A stretch of DNA of 64,000 nt from positions 372,001 through 436,000 of the forward strand of contig CBDBEU010000004.1 of NCBI GenBank assembly GCA_965204565.1. Direction: 5' to 3'. Positions 1 through 9,189 of this stretch are shown here, piece after piece (position 1 is the first letter of the stretch; each line of letters opens with the position of its first letter). The DNA comes from CBDBEU01 sp965204565 (GTDB lineage Bacteria; Pseudomonadota; Alphaproteobacteria; Rhizobiales; TMED25). The notes below the pieces were generated by a model. That model saw nothing but the letters and a program-made list of their open reading frames with translations, was not told the origin of the DNA and did no database searches. A program made the position numbers and the translations under genes.

Positions 1-506
1 ACCGCGAGCGTGGAGAATTGCCGTGTTGCGTCCAGGCGTCCCCGAAGCGCGGTCAGGTCATCTTGATGCTCGAGGTAGTGGCGCGGCATCCCTTGGCGTA
101 TCGCATCTGTGAGCTTCGCACAGAATAGACGGATCAGGAGTTCGAGCACCGTATTGCGCTGCCAGCCGAGTTGCGTTATCGCCCCGGCCTCGATCGGCAG
201 ATCGTAAGTGACCGCGAGCATGTGGATGAGACGAGCGCGAAGCGTCGCGTCGGAGATGTTGGTCTCTACTCCTCCCTCGATCTTCGGGAGAATCTCGAGC
301 TGGCAGTCTGGGGTGGCAATGACGCCAACGATGCCACGCGCGCGGAACCCTTTGCGCCCGTGTTCCAGCACACCCTCACCCCCGTCGACCGAAAAAACCG
401 AGGCCCGCGCGACCGCTGCGAGGCGGTCTGCCTGCGCCTCAGGGATCTCGGCGTCGTCGGACCCGTAGCCGATGCGCTCCCATTCGCGGATCGTACGGCG
501 GATCAT
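1..506 (-). CDS. mcrC: McrC, 5-methylcytosine restriction subunit (N-terminal part)
   Basis: Reading minus from the ATG at 506-504 gives about 168 residues with no stop before the window edge, starting MIRRTIREWERIGYG and containing the McrC-type segment GVIATPDCQLEILPKIEG. McrC is the nuclease partner of the McrB GTPase: the complex cuts DNA with modified cytosine, and the PD-(D/E)XK catalytic part lies in the C-terminal half, beyond this window. The start overlaps the mcrB stop as ATGA, so the two genes are probably translationally coupled. Identity rests on the adjacent mcrB and on the N-terminal pattern; catalytic residues cannot be checked here. Confidence 0.8.
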   Translation of the reverse strand, partial: MIRRTIREWERIGYGSDDAEIPEAQADRLAAVARASVFSVDGGEGVLEHGRKGFRARGIVGVIATPDCQLEILPKIEGGVETNISDATLRARLIHMLAVTYDLPIEAGAITQLGWQRNTVLELLIRLFCAKLTDAIRQGMPRHYLEHQDDLTALRGRLDATRQFSTLA

Positions 507-2887
507 GTCCCGGCCAACTTCCCGTAGTCGAAGCCTTCAACCTCCGAGCGCACATCCCAACGAAACCTGGGAGCCGCGTCCCCATCTTCAAGTCCCGGCG
601 GCGCCTTCAGGATCAAGCGCTTGAGAAAGCCGCCGGTGATCGGGTCCTCGTGAGATTCCAGATCGCCGAGCACCGCTGCGATCTTGGCCCAATCTTCGAA
701 GAAGTATTCGGCCAGGAGCGGAATGACCTTGTGGCGCATGACCTCGTCGACATCGGCTCGGGAGCTGCACGCAGTGAAGTAGGCGTGACCGATCTGATGC
801 TCGCGGTCGTAGAGATACTCGATCCGCTCGTTGATCGTGGAGAGAAGTCGCGGCAGGTCGATCCCGCATTTCTTCCCGGCCGCGTCATTGAGGATTGACG
901 CGTCCGGCATCATCTCGCGGAAGGTGAAGCGCCGTCGCAGGGCGGTATCGAGGAGCGCGATCGAGCGGTCGGCGGTGTTCATCGTGCCGAGAATGTGCAG
1001 GTTGGACGGCACCCCGAACTCGTCGCCCGAATAGGGCAGTAGAACCCTGAGTGCATTGGGCTGGTTCAGCCGCTTGTCGGCTTCGAGAAGCGTAATGAGC
1101 TCGCCGAAGACCTTGGAGATGTTCGCCCGATTGATCTCGTCGATGATCAGGACGAAGGGTTCCGCTGCCGTTGGTTCCTCAGATCGCCCGCTGTTCATAT
1201 ATCGCTCAAGGGTTGGAATATTGAGATCATCCTTTTTGAGTTGGTGGATGGCCCGTTGGGCGAAGGCGCACCGGTAGATCTCTTTTGCGGGCGTGCCGTC
1301 ATTGTCTACCCAGAGCCACTTTACGGGGCGCCGATGTCCCATGTCACCTTCTGGTCGGGGGCGATATTCGTAGTCGCCCGTGACTTCCCCAATAGCCCGA
1401 AAGAGGCGGTTGCCCTTGGAGACGACGATAATGTCACCAGCTTTCATACGGTTTCGGAAGTAATCCATATGCTGGACCTGTCCTGACATGAGATTGACCG
1501 GGCCTGGGATTTTTCCTTCCTCCTGCTTCTTCTCGCAGGTCTTTAAAATCTCGGAAGTCTCGGCGTATCTTTCGTCGCTCCAGTCGATGTTTGCCCAACC
1601 AAGCAGCGTGTAGCCTTCTTCGATTGCCTCTTCGAAGAAATGGACCTCTTCCTCGACGTTCGCCCGGCCGATGGACATCTTGAACACCTGCCGACCTTCC
1701 AAGGTGACAGTGCCGCTTCCCGAAGACGGTCCCCGGCTGGTCTCGGCGCGTTTGGCTATGCGCCGGAATATCCCAGGGACAGTCTCCAGGCGGAAACCGT
1801 CGGACTCCGAGCCTTCATCCCCATCCGATCCGGTCATGGGCTGCCGGCCTTCGACGAACTCCTCGTAGGACATCGATTGGTGAAAGGTGACGAACTCTAT
1901 GCGCCCAGCCGCCATGAGCCTCTGATAAATCGCCATGATCCCGGCCCGATCTTCCGGGGCCGGTTCGCCGCACAACCGCACCGCCTCGGCTGCGGTGGCG
2001 TAGGTCTTTCCTGTCCCGGGCGGGCCGTAGAGAATGAGGTTGACGGGCGAAATCGACATCGGCTTCTCCGGGAGTTCACTTTTGTCGGCGGCTTTGTCTG
2101 GGTCCGCCGGTACTGTGACGGTCTTGTCGTTGGCGATCCAAAGGAATCCCTGGATGTCCAGCCAGTCCTGCGGTTCCCAACGCCACCCGTCGCGCATAAT
2201 TTCAAATATTTCTGCGAATCCGTCGGCGAGACGTCGATAATCCGTCGCCATATCGGCCTTGGCTGCGACGAACAATTTTTCACCGGTCAGCGCTTCCCAC
2301 GCCTCGTTGATCCGGGTGATTTTCAGTGGGGCCATTGCGCTCGGTCGCACCATGGCCAATGCCGAAGACAGGATGTTGATCCGCTCACCGTAGGTAAGCG
2401 ATGTGGCACCGCGCGCGCGAAGCGCTTCGAGAGCGTCATGCGCCGTCGCCAAGGCAATCTCCGGCGGCTCCCCGGATCGAACCAGCCGACCAATGATCGC
2501 GTGGAACTCTGCGAGTAGGTCCGCGGTATTCTTGGCGATTGCGTCCTTGGTCTGCCACATGACCAGAGGGCCGTCATTCGCGGCCTTCTCCAAGATCTTA
2601 AAGACGTTCTTGCCGAGGATTTCGTCAGTTGCATCTTCGGCAAGTGCCGATCGGACCCGGTCGATTGCAGCGACCTTGAAGGCTTTCTCACCCTTGCCCC
2701 AGCCGGTGCCAGGCTCGACGAAGCTCTGAAAGTCAGGGCAGTGGGCGATGAACCTCTCGCGTAGTTCTTCAAGCGCCGGTTGGCTGATGCGTCGCCCCCT
2801 AAGGGGCGATTCCCCGCTATTCTTGGAATTCACGAGCGCTGCCCTCAATGGTGGCGCGAGGGCGTTTGGCTCCACCCGACTGGTCAT
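503..2887 (-). CDS. mcrB: McrB-type AAA+ GTPase with an inserted EVE/PUA-like domain
   Basis: This is the motor subunit of a modified-DNA restriction system. With the ATG at 2887 it has 794 residues; a GTG at 2902 is an alternative, and neither has a clear ribosome site. Walker A GPPGTGKT is at residues 288-295, the McrB-type Walker B with IIDEINRAN is around D583, and GTMNTADRS (sensor region) is near 637. Between the Walker motifs, at about residues 400-575, lies an extra domain beginning near GRQVFKMSIGR and including LLGWANIDWS, GDIIVVSKG and AIGEVTGDYEY. This resembles EVE/PUA-like modified-base readers. The N-terminal 280 residues are a helical region I do not recognise. The gene is coupled to mcrC by a 4-base overlap. 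Confidence 0.88.
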   Translation of the reverse strand: MTSRVEPNALAPPLRAALVNSKNSGESPLRGRRISQPALEELRERFIAHCPDFQSFVEPGTGWGKGEKAFKVAAIDRVRSALAEDATDEILGKNVFKILEKAANDGPLVMWQTKDAIAKNTADLLAEFHAIIGRLVRSGEPPEIALATAHDALEALRARGATSLTYGERINILSSALAMVRPSAMAPLKITRINEAWEALTGEKLFVAAKADMATDYRRLADGFAEIFEIMRDGWRWEPQDWLDIQGFLWIANDKTVTVPADPDKAADKSELPEKPMSISPVNLILYGPPGTGKTYATAAEAVRLCGEPAPEDRAGIMAIYQRLMAAGRIEFVTFHQSMSYEEFVEGRQPMTGSDGDEGSESDGFRLETVPGIFRRIAKRAETSRGPSSGSGTVTLEGRQVFKMSIGRANVEEEVHFFEEAIEEGYTLLGWANIDWSDERYAETSEILKTCEKKQEEGKIPGPVNLMSGQVQHMDYFRNRMKAGDIIVVSKGNRLFRAIGEVTGDYEYRPRPEGDMGHRRPVKWLWVDNDGTPAKEIYRCAFAQRAIHQLKKDDLNIPTLERYMNSGRSEEPTAAEPFVLIIDEINRANISKVFGELITLLEADKRLNQPNALRVLLPYSGDEFGVPSNLHILGTMNTADRSIALLDTALRRRFTFREMMPDASILNDAAGKKCGIDLPRLLSTINERIEYLYDREHQIGHAYFTACSSRADVDEVMRHKVIPLLAEYFFEDWAKIAAVLGDLESHEDPITGGFLKRLILKAPPGLEDGDAAPRFRWDVRSEVEGFDYGKLAGT

Positions 2888-2965
2888 CGCTCTGCATTGC
2901 ACTGGCCCGTTTCGCAGTTGCGTACCGCTCAGTCCGCCACACTTAGCTTCGGTTTGGTCACTATA

Positions 2966-3166
2966 CTAATGGCCATTCTTGCCGGTGCGCGGATCGACAA
3001 GCTCATGGCCGGCCATGCCTGTCAAGCCGAGCGCGTCATCAAGCTCGCGGCAGGCTGGCAATCCCGCGTCGGTGGTGATTCCGCAACCGTGGAACTCAAG
3101 CTTCAGGCGGCGGTCGAAATCGAGCCGAAGAGGCCCGTCAACCGGTTCACCCGCCGGGTTCGCCAT
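2966..3166 (-). mobile_element. IS1380-family transposase, N-terminal remnant
   Basis: A 66-residue minus-strand frame starts MANPAGEPVDGPLRLDF and continues LKLEFHGCGITTDAGL, the N-terminal signature of IS1380 transposases. The same start recurs in this window at 38810 (+) and 55178 (+). The rest of the transposase is missing. Just upstream of its start codon lies the end of the IS5-type element (3169), so the IS5 element inserted beside or into this older IS1380 copy. Confidence 0.7.
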
Positions 3167-3168
3167 CT

Positions 3169-4530
3169 GGACACCCTGCAGGCCCCTGTCTGCTGCCTGG
3201 AATCGGGTGACGAGAGCGCATTTACGGCCGCGATGCGGGTCGGCCCTTTGCCCGGGTTGTGGTTCGGGATCTGGTTTCGCCGGGGCCGGGCTATGCCACG
3301 GCGCCTTTGCGCTCCCGGAACAGGAGCCGTTTCATGTTGAATGCGATGTTGGCCATGCCGATCCTGGCCCTGGCCCGGTCGATGCCGATGGTGCGGACGA
3401 AGAGCCCCGTTCGTGCCTTCATCCCGGCGAAGGGATGTTCGATCGCGGATCGGACCTTCGACCGTGCGGCATTGGCCCTCTCGTGATGCACGGGCATCGG
3501 CTTGCCGGGCGGGCGGCGGAAATGGACCTTCGAGGTCAGTCCGGCCCGGGCGATTTTCTTCTCGTTCTTCTGCGACCGATACGCCGTGTCCGCCCGGACA
3601 GTCGAGCCGGTGTGCAGTCGAGCCGGTGTTCGCCTGATCCGGAAGCCCGCCCGCTACGCGTCCGTCATGCCGGGCGTCGTCGGTGACATCCATGTCCGGA
3701 CGAAGCCGTGGCGCCGGTCGGCATCGATATGGGATTTGCAGTCGAACACCGGCGTGGCGATTGCGCCCATCGCCGTGCCGTCCGGGCGCGTCTTCCTGCG
3801 CCCTCGCTTGAGCGTCCAACGCGCGTCGCGATCCTTTTGTGCCGGTTTCCGGGGATTGGCCTGCCAATCAGGCGGGATGCCCCCCGTTTCCATACCTCTA
3901 TGCCCTTGACGATCTCCTTCCCGGCATCGGTCATGCGCTGGCGCGGGGCCGCCACGATGGTGGCATCGACGATCTGCCCGCCCATGGCGGGATATCCGGG
4001 CGAGATATCCGGCGTCCTCAAGATGCGCGTCGAACCGGGCGAAGAGTTTCTCCACCGCGCCGGTCCGCACCAGGGCTTCCCGGAACCGCCGGATGGTCGT
4101 CTCGTCCGGCGCCCGCGCGCCGCCATCGAGGCTGAGGAAACGGCCAAAGCTGCACCGGTCCATGATTTGCAACGCCGCCTGCGCATCCGACAGACCTTAG
4201 AGCGCCTGGATCACCGGCACCTTGAACATGAGGACCGGGGAACATGAGGACCGGGTCCATCGGCGGGCGCCCGCCCTGCCTGCCCCCGCCCTGCCTGCCC
4301 CCGCCTTGCCTGCCATCGGAACGATCGAGCGTCGCATCCAACTCTGGCCGGAAGAGCTCGAAGTCGATACCCCCTGCAGGCCGCTCCAGCGGATCTCCCG
4401 CCTTCGATAACGCCGCGTAGCGCTCATCCGGATCGAACAACCCGCGCTGTGCAGCCATCGTACCCTCCGTCGCCGATATCCCCACGGAATCACGCCAACA
4501 CGCTCAAAGCCAGGGGGTTTCAGGGTGTCC
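3169..4530 (-). mobile_element. IS5-family insertion sequence, full length but with dead transposase
   Basis: Imperfect terminal inverted repeats mark the ends: GGACACCCTG followed by a CCCCTG block at 3169, and its complement ending CAGGGTGTCC at 4530. The transposase runs minus. Its N-terminal part is near 4459-4240 (QRGLFDPDERYAALSKAGDP), the middle holds ETTIRRFREALVR near 4100, and the C-terminal part is near 3497-3291 (HERANAARSKVRSAIEHPF, IGIDRARARIGMANIAFN). These pieces lie in different frames, so no full protein is made. One frame break is explained by a 16-base direct duplication at 4224-4255. Two partial copies of the same element occur at 8805-9189 and 52484-53141. Confidence 0.8.
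4224..4315. repeat. Two short tandem duplications inside the IS5 transposase
   Basis: A 16-base unit (gaacatgaggaccggg) occurs twice at 4224-4255. A 15-base unit (ccgccctgcctgccc) occurs three times at 4271-4315, the third copy slightly diverged. The homologous stretch of the second IS5 copy (about 8965-9010) has each unit once, so these are expansions in this copy. The 15-base unit keeps the reading frame and gives a Gly-Gly-Gly-Arg-Gln type repeat; the 16-base unit breaks the frame. Confidence 0.75.
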
Positions 4531-5138
4531 GGATGTTCGGTATCGCGGAGTGTTCAGACGTCGCACTCTCATAGCTCCTACCGGCCTATGGGCGTACGGG
4601 ACGTCGCGATGTGGCAGGCATATCGCCCGCTCACGCGTGGATGACGGGTTCACAATAAAATTTTGCGCAAAAACGCGAAGTTTTTCATTTCAAAGCTGCG
4701 TGAAGGTTGCTACTGCGTGTCGAAAGGGGTGGCAGGTCGAGAACATATTGGCCGTGGTTGAAATTCTGATTGCTGTTTTCTGAGGCGTCGGGTCTGCATA
4801 TTCCCGGCACGAATTCAATGCCTTAGTGTGCAGAAACCGTTACAGGGCTGTGTCGGGAAAGTGTTTGGGACGTCACAATTGCGAAACGCTGCGGAGGTTC
4901 CGTCGCCTCCCGGTTCGAACGTGGTCGCACCTTTTTTTGCCTTGTTCACAATCTCCATCGATTGATGGGCGCCCGTTTCACTGCCTGCCGACAAAGCGGT
5001 ACCAACGGCAAACTGCATCGGAAAAAATCCACCCACCTGAACCTCACGCAATGCACCAACTGGCACACATGCGGATGATGGGTTATAAAGATCGATCAAG
5101 GACGTTCACTGAAATGAATTTTGGGAGGAATCACGACA
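4531..5138. other. Non-coding stretch upstream of the ABC operon
   Basis: No frame here looks coding. The 94-codon minus frame at 4815-5099 has no recognisable motif. The stretch lies between the IS5 end and the ABC operon and should hold the operon promoter. A strong Shine-Dalgarno sequence (GGGAGGA at 5123-5129) precedes the ATPase start. No substrate-binding protein gene or clear remnant is visible, although importers of this class usually have one in the operon. Confidence 0.5.
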
Positions 5139-5963
5139 ATGGCTTCTGAAACCTCTGCTGATATCAGTCCAGCAGAAATGGGTTCGTCCGGCTCGGGCGA
5201 TATCGTAATCGAGGCGAACAACCTGACCAAAGCGTTCACCGAGACGGTGATCGCCGTCCAGAACGCCAATTTTCAGATTCCACGCGGATCGTTCGTTTCG
5301 CTTGTGGGACCGAGCGGCTGCGGCAAGTCGACTCTGCTGCGATTGGTTTCCGGACTCATCGACAAGACCGCCGGCAGCCTCAAGGTGCACGGCGGTGAAG
5401 TGAATGGTCCGACCGGTGAGATCGGCATGATGTTCCAGAAAGCAGTGTTGCTGGAGTGGCGCACTGCCGTCGAGAATGTTCTGCTCCCCAATGAAATTCG
5501 CGGCAGCGTTACCAATGAGGACAAGCGCCGGGCGTGGGATGCGTTGCAACTGGTTGGCCTCAAGGACTTTGAGTTCTCTTTCCCGCGCCAGCTTTCAGGC
5601 GGCATGCAGCAACGCGTGGCTCTTGCCAGACTGCTTCAGACCGGTGCCGACATTCTGCTTCTTGACGAACCGTTCGGCGCTCTTGATGAGTTCACGCGCG
5701 AACGCTTGAACGTCGAGCTTCTCAATATTGTCGATGGCCCGGATAAGACGACATTGTTCGTCACCCACAACATCTCCGAGGCTATTTTCCTTGCCGACTA
5801 TGTCATGGTGATGACACCGCGTCCGGGCAAGCTTGCCAAGACCATCAGGGTACCGTTCCCGCGGCCGCGTTCAATCGATATCGAAGTAACGCCGGAATTC
5901 CAGCAACTCGTTGCCGAAGTACGCGAGGTTCTTGGTGAGTTCATCATGGGAGACGAGTTATGA
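5139..5963 (+). CDS. ABC importer ATPase, SsuB/TauB type
   Basis: A 274-residue cytoplasmic ATPase that would energise uptake by the two permeases downstream. Visible motifs in order are Walker A GPSGCGKST, the Q-loop region GEIGMMFQKA, signature LSGGMQQRVALARLL, Walker B ILLLDEPFGALDEFTR and the H-loop FVTHNISEA. The set matches the nitrate/sulfonate/taurine family. I place the start at the ATG at 5139, 10 bases after GGGAGG; the in-frame TTG at 5121 overlaps that ribosome site. The stop overlaps the next gene as ATGA (5960-5963). The substrate cannot be read from the ATPase. Confidence 0.93.
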   Translation: MASETSADISPAEMGSSGSGDIVIEANNLTKAFTETVIAVQNANFQIPRGSFVSLVGPSGCGKSTLLRLVSGLIDKTAGSLKVHGGEVNGPTGEIGMMFQKAVLLEWRTAVENVLLPNEIRGSVTNEDKRRAWDALQLVGLKDFEFSFPRQLSGGMQQRVALARLLQTGADILLLDEPFGALDEFTRERLNVELLNIVDGPDKTTLFVTHNISEAIFLADYVMVMTPRPGKLAKTIRVPFPRPRSIDIEVTPEFQQLVAEVREVLGEFIMGDEL

Positions 5964-6817
5964 GCGTCGAAGCCAGCACACGGCTGGGATCCGGCTACGC
6001 AGATAGTCAGGCTGTCGCTCTCGTCAAGCACCTCGTCATCTTCGCCATATTTCTGTTCATCTGGGAAATGGCAAACCGGACCGGAATCGGTGATCCCCTG
6101 CTCACCCCGCGCCCGACCGACATCGTTCAGTCGATCTGGCGCATATATGTGACACAGGGCAACGTCTGGCATCACCTTTGGGTTACCTTCCAGGAGGCCA
6201 TGCTTGGCTGCGCTGTTGGTATCTTCATTGGTGTCGGGCTTGCCGTTGCAGCCGTCCTAAGCGACAGTTTTCGTGACTTTCTGAAGCCATATATCATTAT
6301 CATCGAGTGTACACCGCGCATCGCTGTCGGCCCGATTTTCGTCGCTTGGCTCGGTTTTGGCATGGGGTCAAAGATCGCCCTCGCCGCACTCGTCTGCTTC
6401 TTCGCGCCGTTTGTGAACACAATGACAGGTCTTCTCGGCGTCGACGATGAAGCCCACGAGCTGTTTAGATCGATGGGTGCAACTAGGCCTCAAGTCTTTT
6501 GGCGGCTTATGATTCCGACTGCCGCGCCGGCCATGGGGGCCAGCTTCAAACTCGCCGTCGGTTCTGCTTTTGGCGGCGCACTCGTGGCTGAGTTTATTTC
6601 GGCACAGGACGGCATGGGCATCTTGATGGCGCGCTACACCATGTCGCTAAATATGCCATCGGCCTTTGCAGCTCTTTTGTCGATCACACTTTACGGCTTC
6701 CTGCTGTTTCGCATCGCAGAGTGGGTCGACCACCGCGCACTCTATTGGCGTGATGATGATCTTATGGAAAAGAAGGTCCGGAAGCGCCGGCTGAATTGGG
6801 AAAGGAGCATGGGATGA
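5960..6817 (+). CDS. ABC importer permease 1, SsuC/TauC type
   Basis: A 285-residue inner-membrane permease with about six hydrophobic segments. Near residues 160-210 it carries the cytoplasmic coupling (EAA) loop EAHELFRSMGATRPQVFWRL, followed by IPTAAPAMGASFKLAVG, as expected for BPD_transp_1 proteins of the SsuC/TauC group. The charged C-terminal tail (MEKKVRKRRLNWERSMG) faces the cytoplasm. It is coupled to the ATPase by a 4-base overlap and paired with a second, diverged permease, so the channel is probably a heterodimer. Confidence 0.9.
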   Translation: MSVEASTRLGSGYADSQAVALVKHLVIFAIFLFIWEMANRTGIGDPLLTPRPTDIVQSIWRIYVTQGNVWHHLWVTFQEAMLGCAVGIFIGVGLAVAAVLSDSFRDFLKPYIIIIECTPRIAVGPIFVAWLGFGMGSKIALAALVCFFAPFVNTMTGLLGVDDEAHELFRSMGATRPQVFWRLMIPTAAPAMGASFKLAVGSAFGGALVAEFISAQDGMGILMARYTMSLNMPSAFAALLSITLYGFLLFRIAEWVDHRALYWRDDDLMEKKVRKRRLNWERSMG

Positions 6818-6869
6818 ACTGTAATTCCACTCCTTCCCGGATCGCCAACGACTTCTCGGAGAATGACGC

Positions 6870-7733
6870 ATGAGCGCAGTTGACGACACGAATATTGACG
6901 AAATACTAGAAGCGGAATTCAAGACTTCCTACACGAAGCGCTTGATGATGCACTCGATGACGTTCCTCATCCTGATTGGTGGATGGGAGCTGGCGAGTAA
7001 TATGGGTTATCTCAACACGCTGATCATGCCGCCGCCGTCTTGGATTGCATTCCGTCTATACGAAATGTTCTTCATAACCGGCATTATCTATTGGCACTTC
7101 TTCGTAACCATGTTCGAGGCCACCTGCGGTTTCTTCTTCGGCGTCTCGATCGGCATGACACTGGCGATTACCGCTGCCATCAGCCCTGTTTTCAGGCGCT
7201 ACTGGGCACCTTACGCTGTGGTTTTCAACGTCACGCCGGGCATCGCTGTAGCGCCCTTCATCATCGCCTGGTTTGGCTTTGGGTGGAGTTCGAAGATTGC
7301 GCTTGCAACTCTGAACGCCTTTTTCCCGGTGTTTATCAATGTGCTGACAGGTCTGCTTTTTGTCGATAAGGACGCGACCGAACTCTTCAACTCGCTGCGG
7401 GCCAGCAGGCGCCAGTATTTCTGGAAACTGCAGATCCCAAGCTCACTGCCGATTACCATTGCCGGCCTGAAACTTGGTATGACAACCGCGCTGATCGGCG
7501 CCGTGGTCGCCGAGTTCTTCTCGGCGACAGAGGGCGTCGGCATCCTGATGCAGCGATTCGCGTTCCGCCTCAACATGGATGGCGCCTTTGCAACGCTGGT
7601 CAACATGTCTCTCATGGGTCTGTGCTTGTTCACGCTCATGGAATACATGGACTACAAGGTTTTGTTCTGGCGTCGCCACAAGCGCATGGAGCAAGTCAGC
7701 GCCGCGCGCAAAGCCCGATGGAAGATGGATTGA
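6870..7733 (+). CDS. ABC importer permease 2, SsuC/TauC type
   Basis: A 287-residue permease paralogous to the gene upstream, with the coupling loop DATELFNSLRASRRQYFWKL followed by IPSSLPITIAGLKLGMTTAL and the same pattern of hydrophobic segments. A 52-base gap separates it from permease 1; a GGAG lies about 12 bases before the ATG. The operon then ends: next come a tRNA-like fragment and a minus-strand reverse transcriptase remnant. Binding-protein specificity is unknown because no such gene is in the window. Confidence 0.9.
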   Translation: MSAVDDTNIDEILEAEFKTSYTKRLMMHSMTFLILIGGWELASNMGYLNTLIMPPPSWIAFRLYEMFFITGIIYWHFFVTMFEATCGFFFGVSIGMTLAITAAISPVFRRYWAPYAVVFNVTPGIAVAPFIIAWFGFGWSSKIALATLNAFFPVFINVLTGLLFVDKDATELFNSLRASRRQYFWKLQIPSSLPITIAGLKLGMTTALIGAVVAEFFSATEGVGILMQRFAFRLNMDGAFATLVNMSLMGLCLFTLMEYMDYKVLFWRRHKRMEQVSAARKARWKMD

Positions 7734-7792
7734 TCATCATAAGGATTGCGGTGAGGACACTGTTGCGCCCTCACCGGCCTGGCCCCTCAGAC

Positions 7793-7844
7793 AACCGGTT
7801 TGTATTCAGTAGGTCCGCTGTTCGAGTCCGTGTGGGGGGCGCCA
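7793..7844 (+). tRNA. tRNA-like 3' half, possible attachment site remnant
   Basis: This stretch folds like the 3' half of a tRNA. The anticodon-type loop TTTGTAT would give UGU (Thr), with an imperfect stem. A five-base variable region, a T-loop TTCGAGT in a stem with one mismatch, and a final CCA at 7842-7844 follow. No matching 5' half is found upstream, so it is not a functional tRNA. Integrating elements often leave such 3' ends, and it lies between the ABC operon and a foreign reverse transcriptase gene. The tRNA identity is tentative. Confidence 0.35.
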
Positions 7845-7876
7845 TTTAAATCGAACACTTAGCTGGCGCCGAAGTT

Positions 7877-8804
7877 TTAAGTCGTCTGTGATCGCTGGCG
7901 GGCATGCGCGCGCACGATGGCTTTCCTCACACGCTCCTTCATTTGCTCTTTTAAATTCCGTGCTTGCGGCAAGATACGGTCCCCTTTGGGGCCAAATGTA
8001 TGCGCGGCACGTTTCAAGTAACTGTAGAAGGTCCAGCTTTTGTAGTCGTCGGTCAGTTCGCCTTTCTTCACTCGGCTGAACTTCTGGCTAAAGCGTGAGT
8101 AGTTGAAGCTGCCGATCAGCGTTGCTGCGCTTGCGGTCGGGTTGCAAAGGACATGCATAGTTCCATCGCGCTTTGCGGCGACTGACACCTTTCGATAGAG
8201 GCGAGATATGGTGCTTTCCCTCACGTAGACCTTTTTGCCGTCGTACCTAAAGCCTAGGTATTCAAGCCCATTTCCTCGTCTGAACGCGTGAATTTGACGA
8301 CGCAGGTTTTGGCCGCTTTGATCTTGAGGGCTTCCCCATGATTCCTTATCTCATTCGTCGTAAAATGCTCGGCAGCCCGTGCATCTTCTTCGTCACCCGG
8401 GACGATCAACAGTATGTCGTCCGAATAGCGCATGTATCTGCCGCCACGCGCGCGCGCGTACTGGTCCAGTTTGACGTCAAAGTCGATTAGGTAGAAGTTT
8501 GCAATCAGGTCGGATATTGGAGCGCCTTGCGGGACGCCGTGCGGAAGCACATTCTTCTGGACTAGGGACGGCAGGGTGGAATCGCCACCGCAAATCTTTG
8601 CGCGAAAATCTTCCGGCAAGCAGAGCTGTTTGGGCATGTTCCGATATGGGACTTTGAACCCTTCAATGGTGTGTTTGCCTCGCTGTATCAGCCCAATGTA
8701 GCCAAGCCGTTTGTAGACAGAGCGTTGGTCAACGAAGCGGTACTTGGTGATGTTTTTGAACACTGCGTAGTGGTCTGGCGGAAGTTTATCGACACCGAGA
8801 AGGT
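7877..8804 (-). pseudogene. Reverse transcriptase (retron/DRT-like), 5'-truncated and frameshifted
   Basis: Two minus-strand frames form one reverse transcriptase. The upstream frame holds HGVPQGAPISDLIANFYLID and the catalytic YMRYSDDILLIV (YxDD-type, near 8416-8431). The downstream frame (8224-7877) holds the C-terminal region. They join if one base is restored in the A-run near 8265, which then reads GLEYLGFRYDGKKVYVRES. The N-terminus is lost: at about 8805 the frame runs into IS5 sequence. No maturase or HNH domain follows, which argues against a group II intron. The style fits antiviral (DRT/UG) or retron enzymes, but I cannot assign the class. Confidence 0.7.
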
Positions 8805-9189
8805 CGCACCAGGGCTTCCCGGAACCGCCGGATGGTCGTCTCGTCCGGCGCCCGCGCGCCGTCATCGAGGCTGAGGAAACGGCCAAAGCTGCGCCGGGTC
8901 CATGATTTGCAACGCCGCCTGCGCATCCGACAGACCGTAGAGCGCCTGGATCACCGGCACCTTGAACATGAGGACCGGGTCCATCGGCGGGCGCCCGCCT
9001 TGCCTGCCATCGGAACGATCAAGCGTCGCATCCAACCCTGGCCGGAAGAGCTAGCTCGAAGTCGATAACGCCGCGTAGCGCTCATCCGGATCGAACAACC
9101 CGCGCTTGTGCAGCCATCCTACCCTCCGTCGCCGATATCCCGACGGAATCACACCAACACGCTCAAAGCCAGGGGGGTTCAGGGCGTCC
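8805..9189 (-). mobile_element. IS5-family fragment (second copy, one end only)
   Basis: The sequence from 8805 matches the first IS5 copy from about 4066 onward, including the transposase start region and the terminal repeat, which here ends CAGGGCGTCC with one change. Only this end remains. The inner boundary cuts directly into the reverse transcriptase reading frame. It lacks the short tandem duplications of the first copy and so keeps the older arrangement of the element. Confidence 0.78.

Noticed and set aside
1640..2518. 292-codon plus-strand open frame inside mcrB
   Set aside because: Antisense to the McrB GTPase core, no ribosome site and unnatural composition.
3103..3867. 254-codon minus frame as a novel Arg/Gly-rich protein
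   Set aside because: It is an out-of-frame reading of the IS5 transposase; the correct frame gives known transposase text.
4815..5099. 94-codon minus frame before the ABC operon as a binding-protein remnant
   Set aside because: No lipobox, signal peptide or family motif; wrong strand for the operon.
8254..8886. RT with a novel N-terminal domain
   Set aside because: The first 27 residues are the IS5 transposase read in the RT frame; it is a junction artefact.
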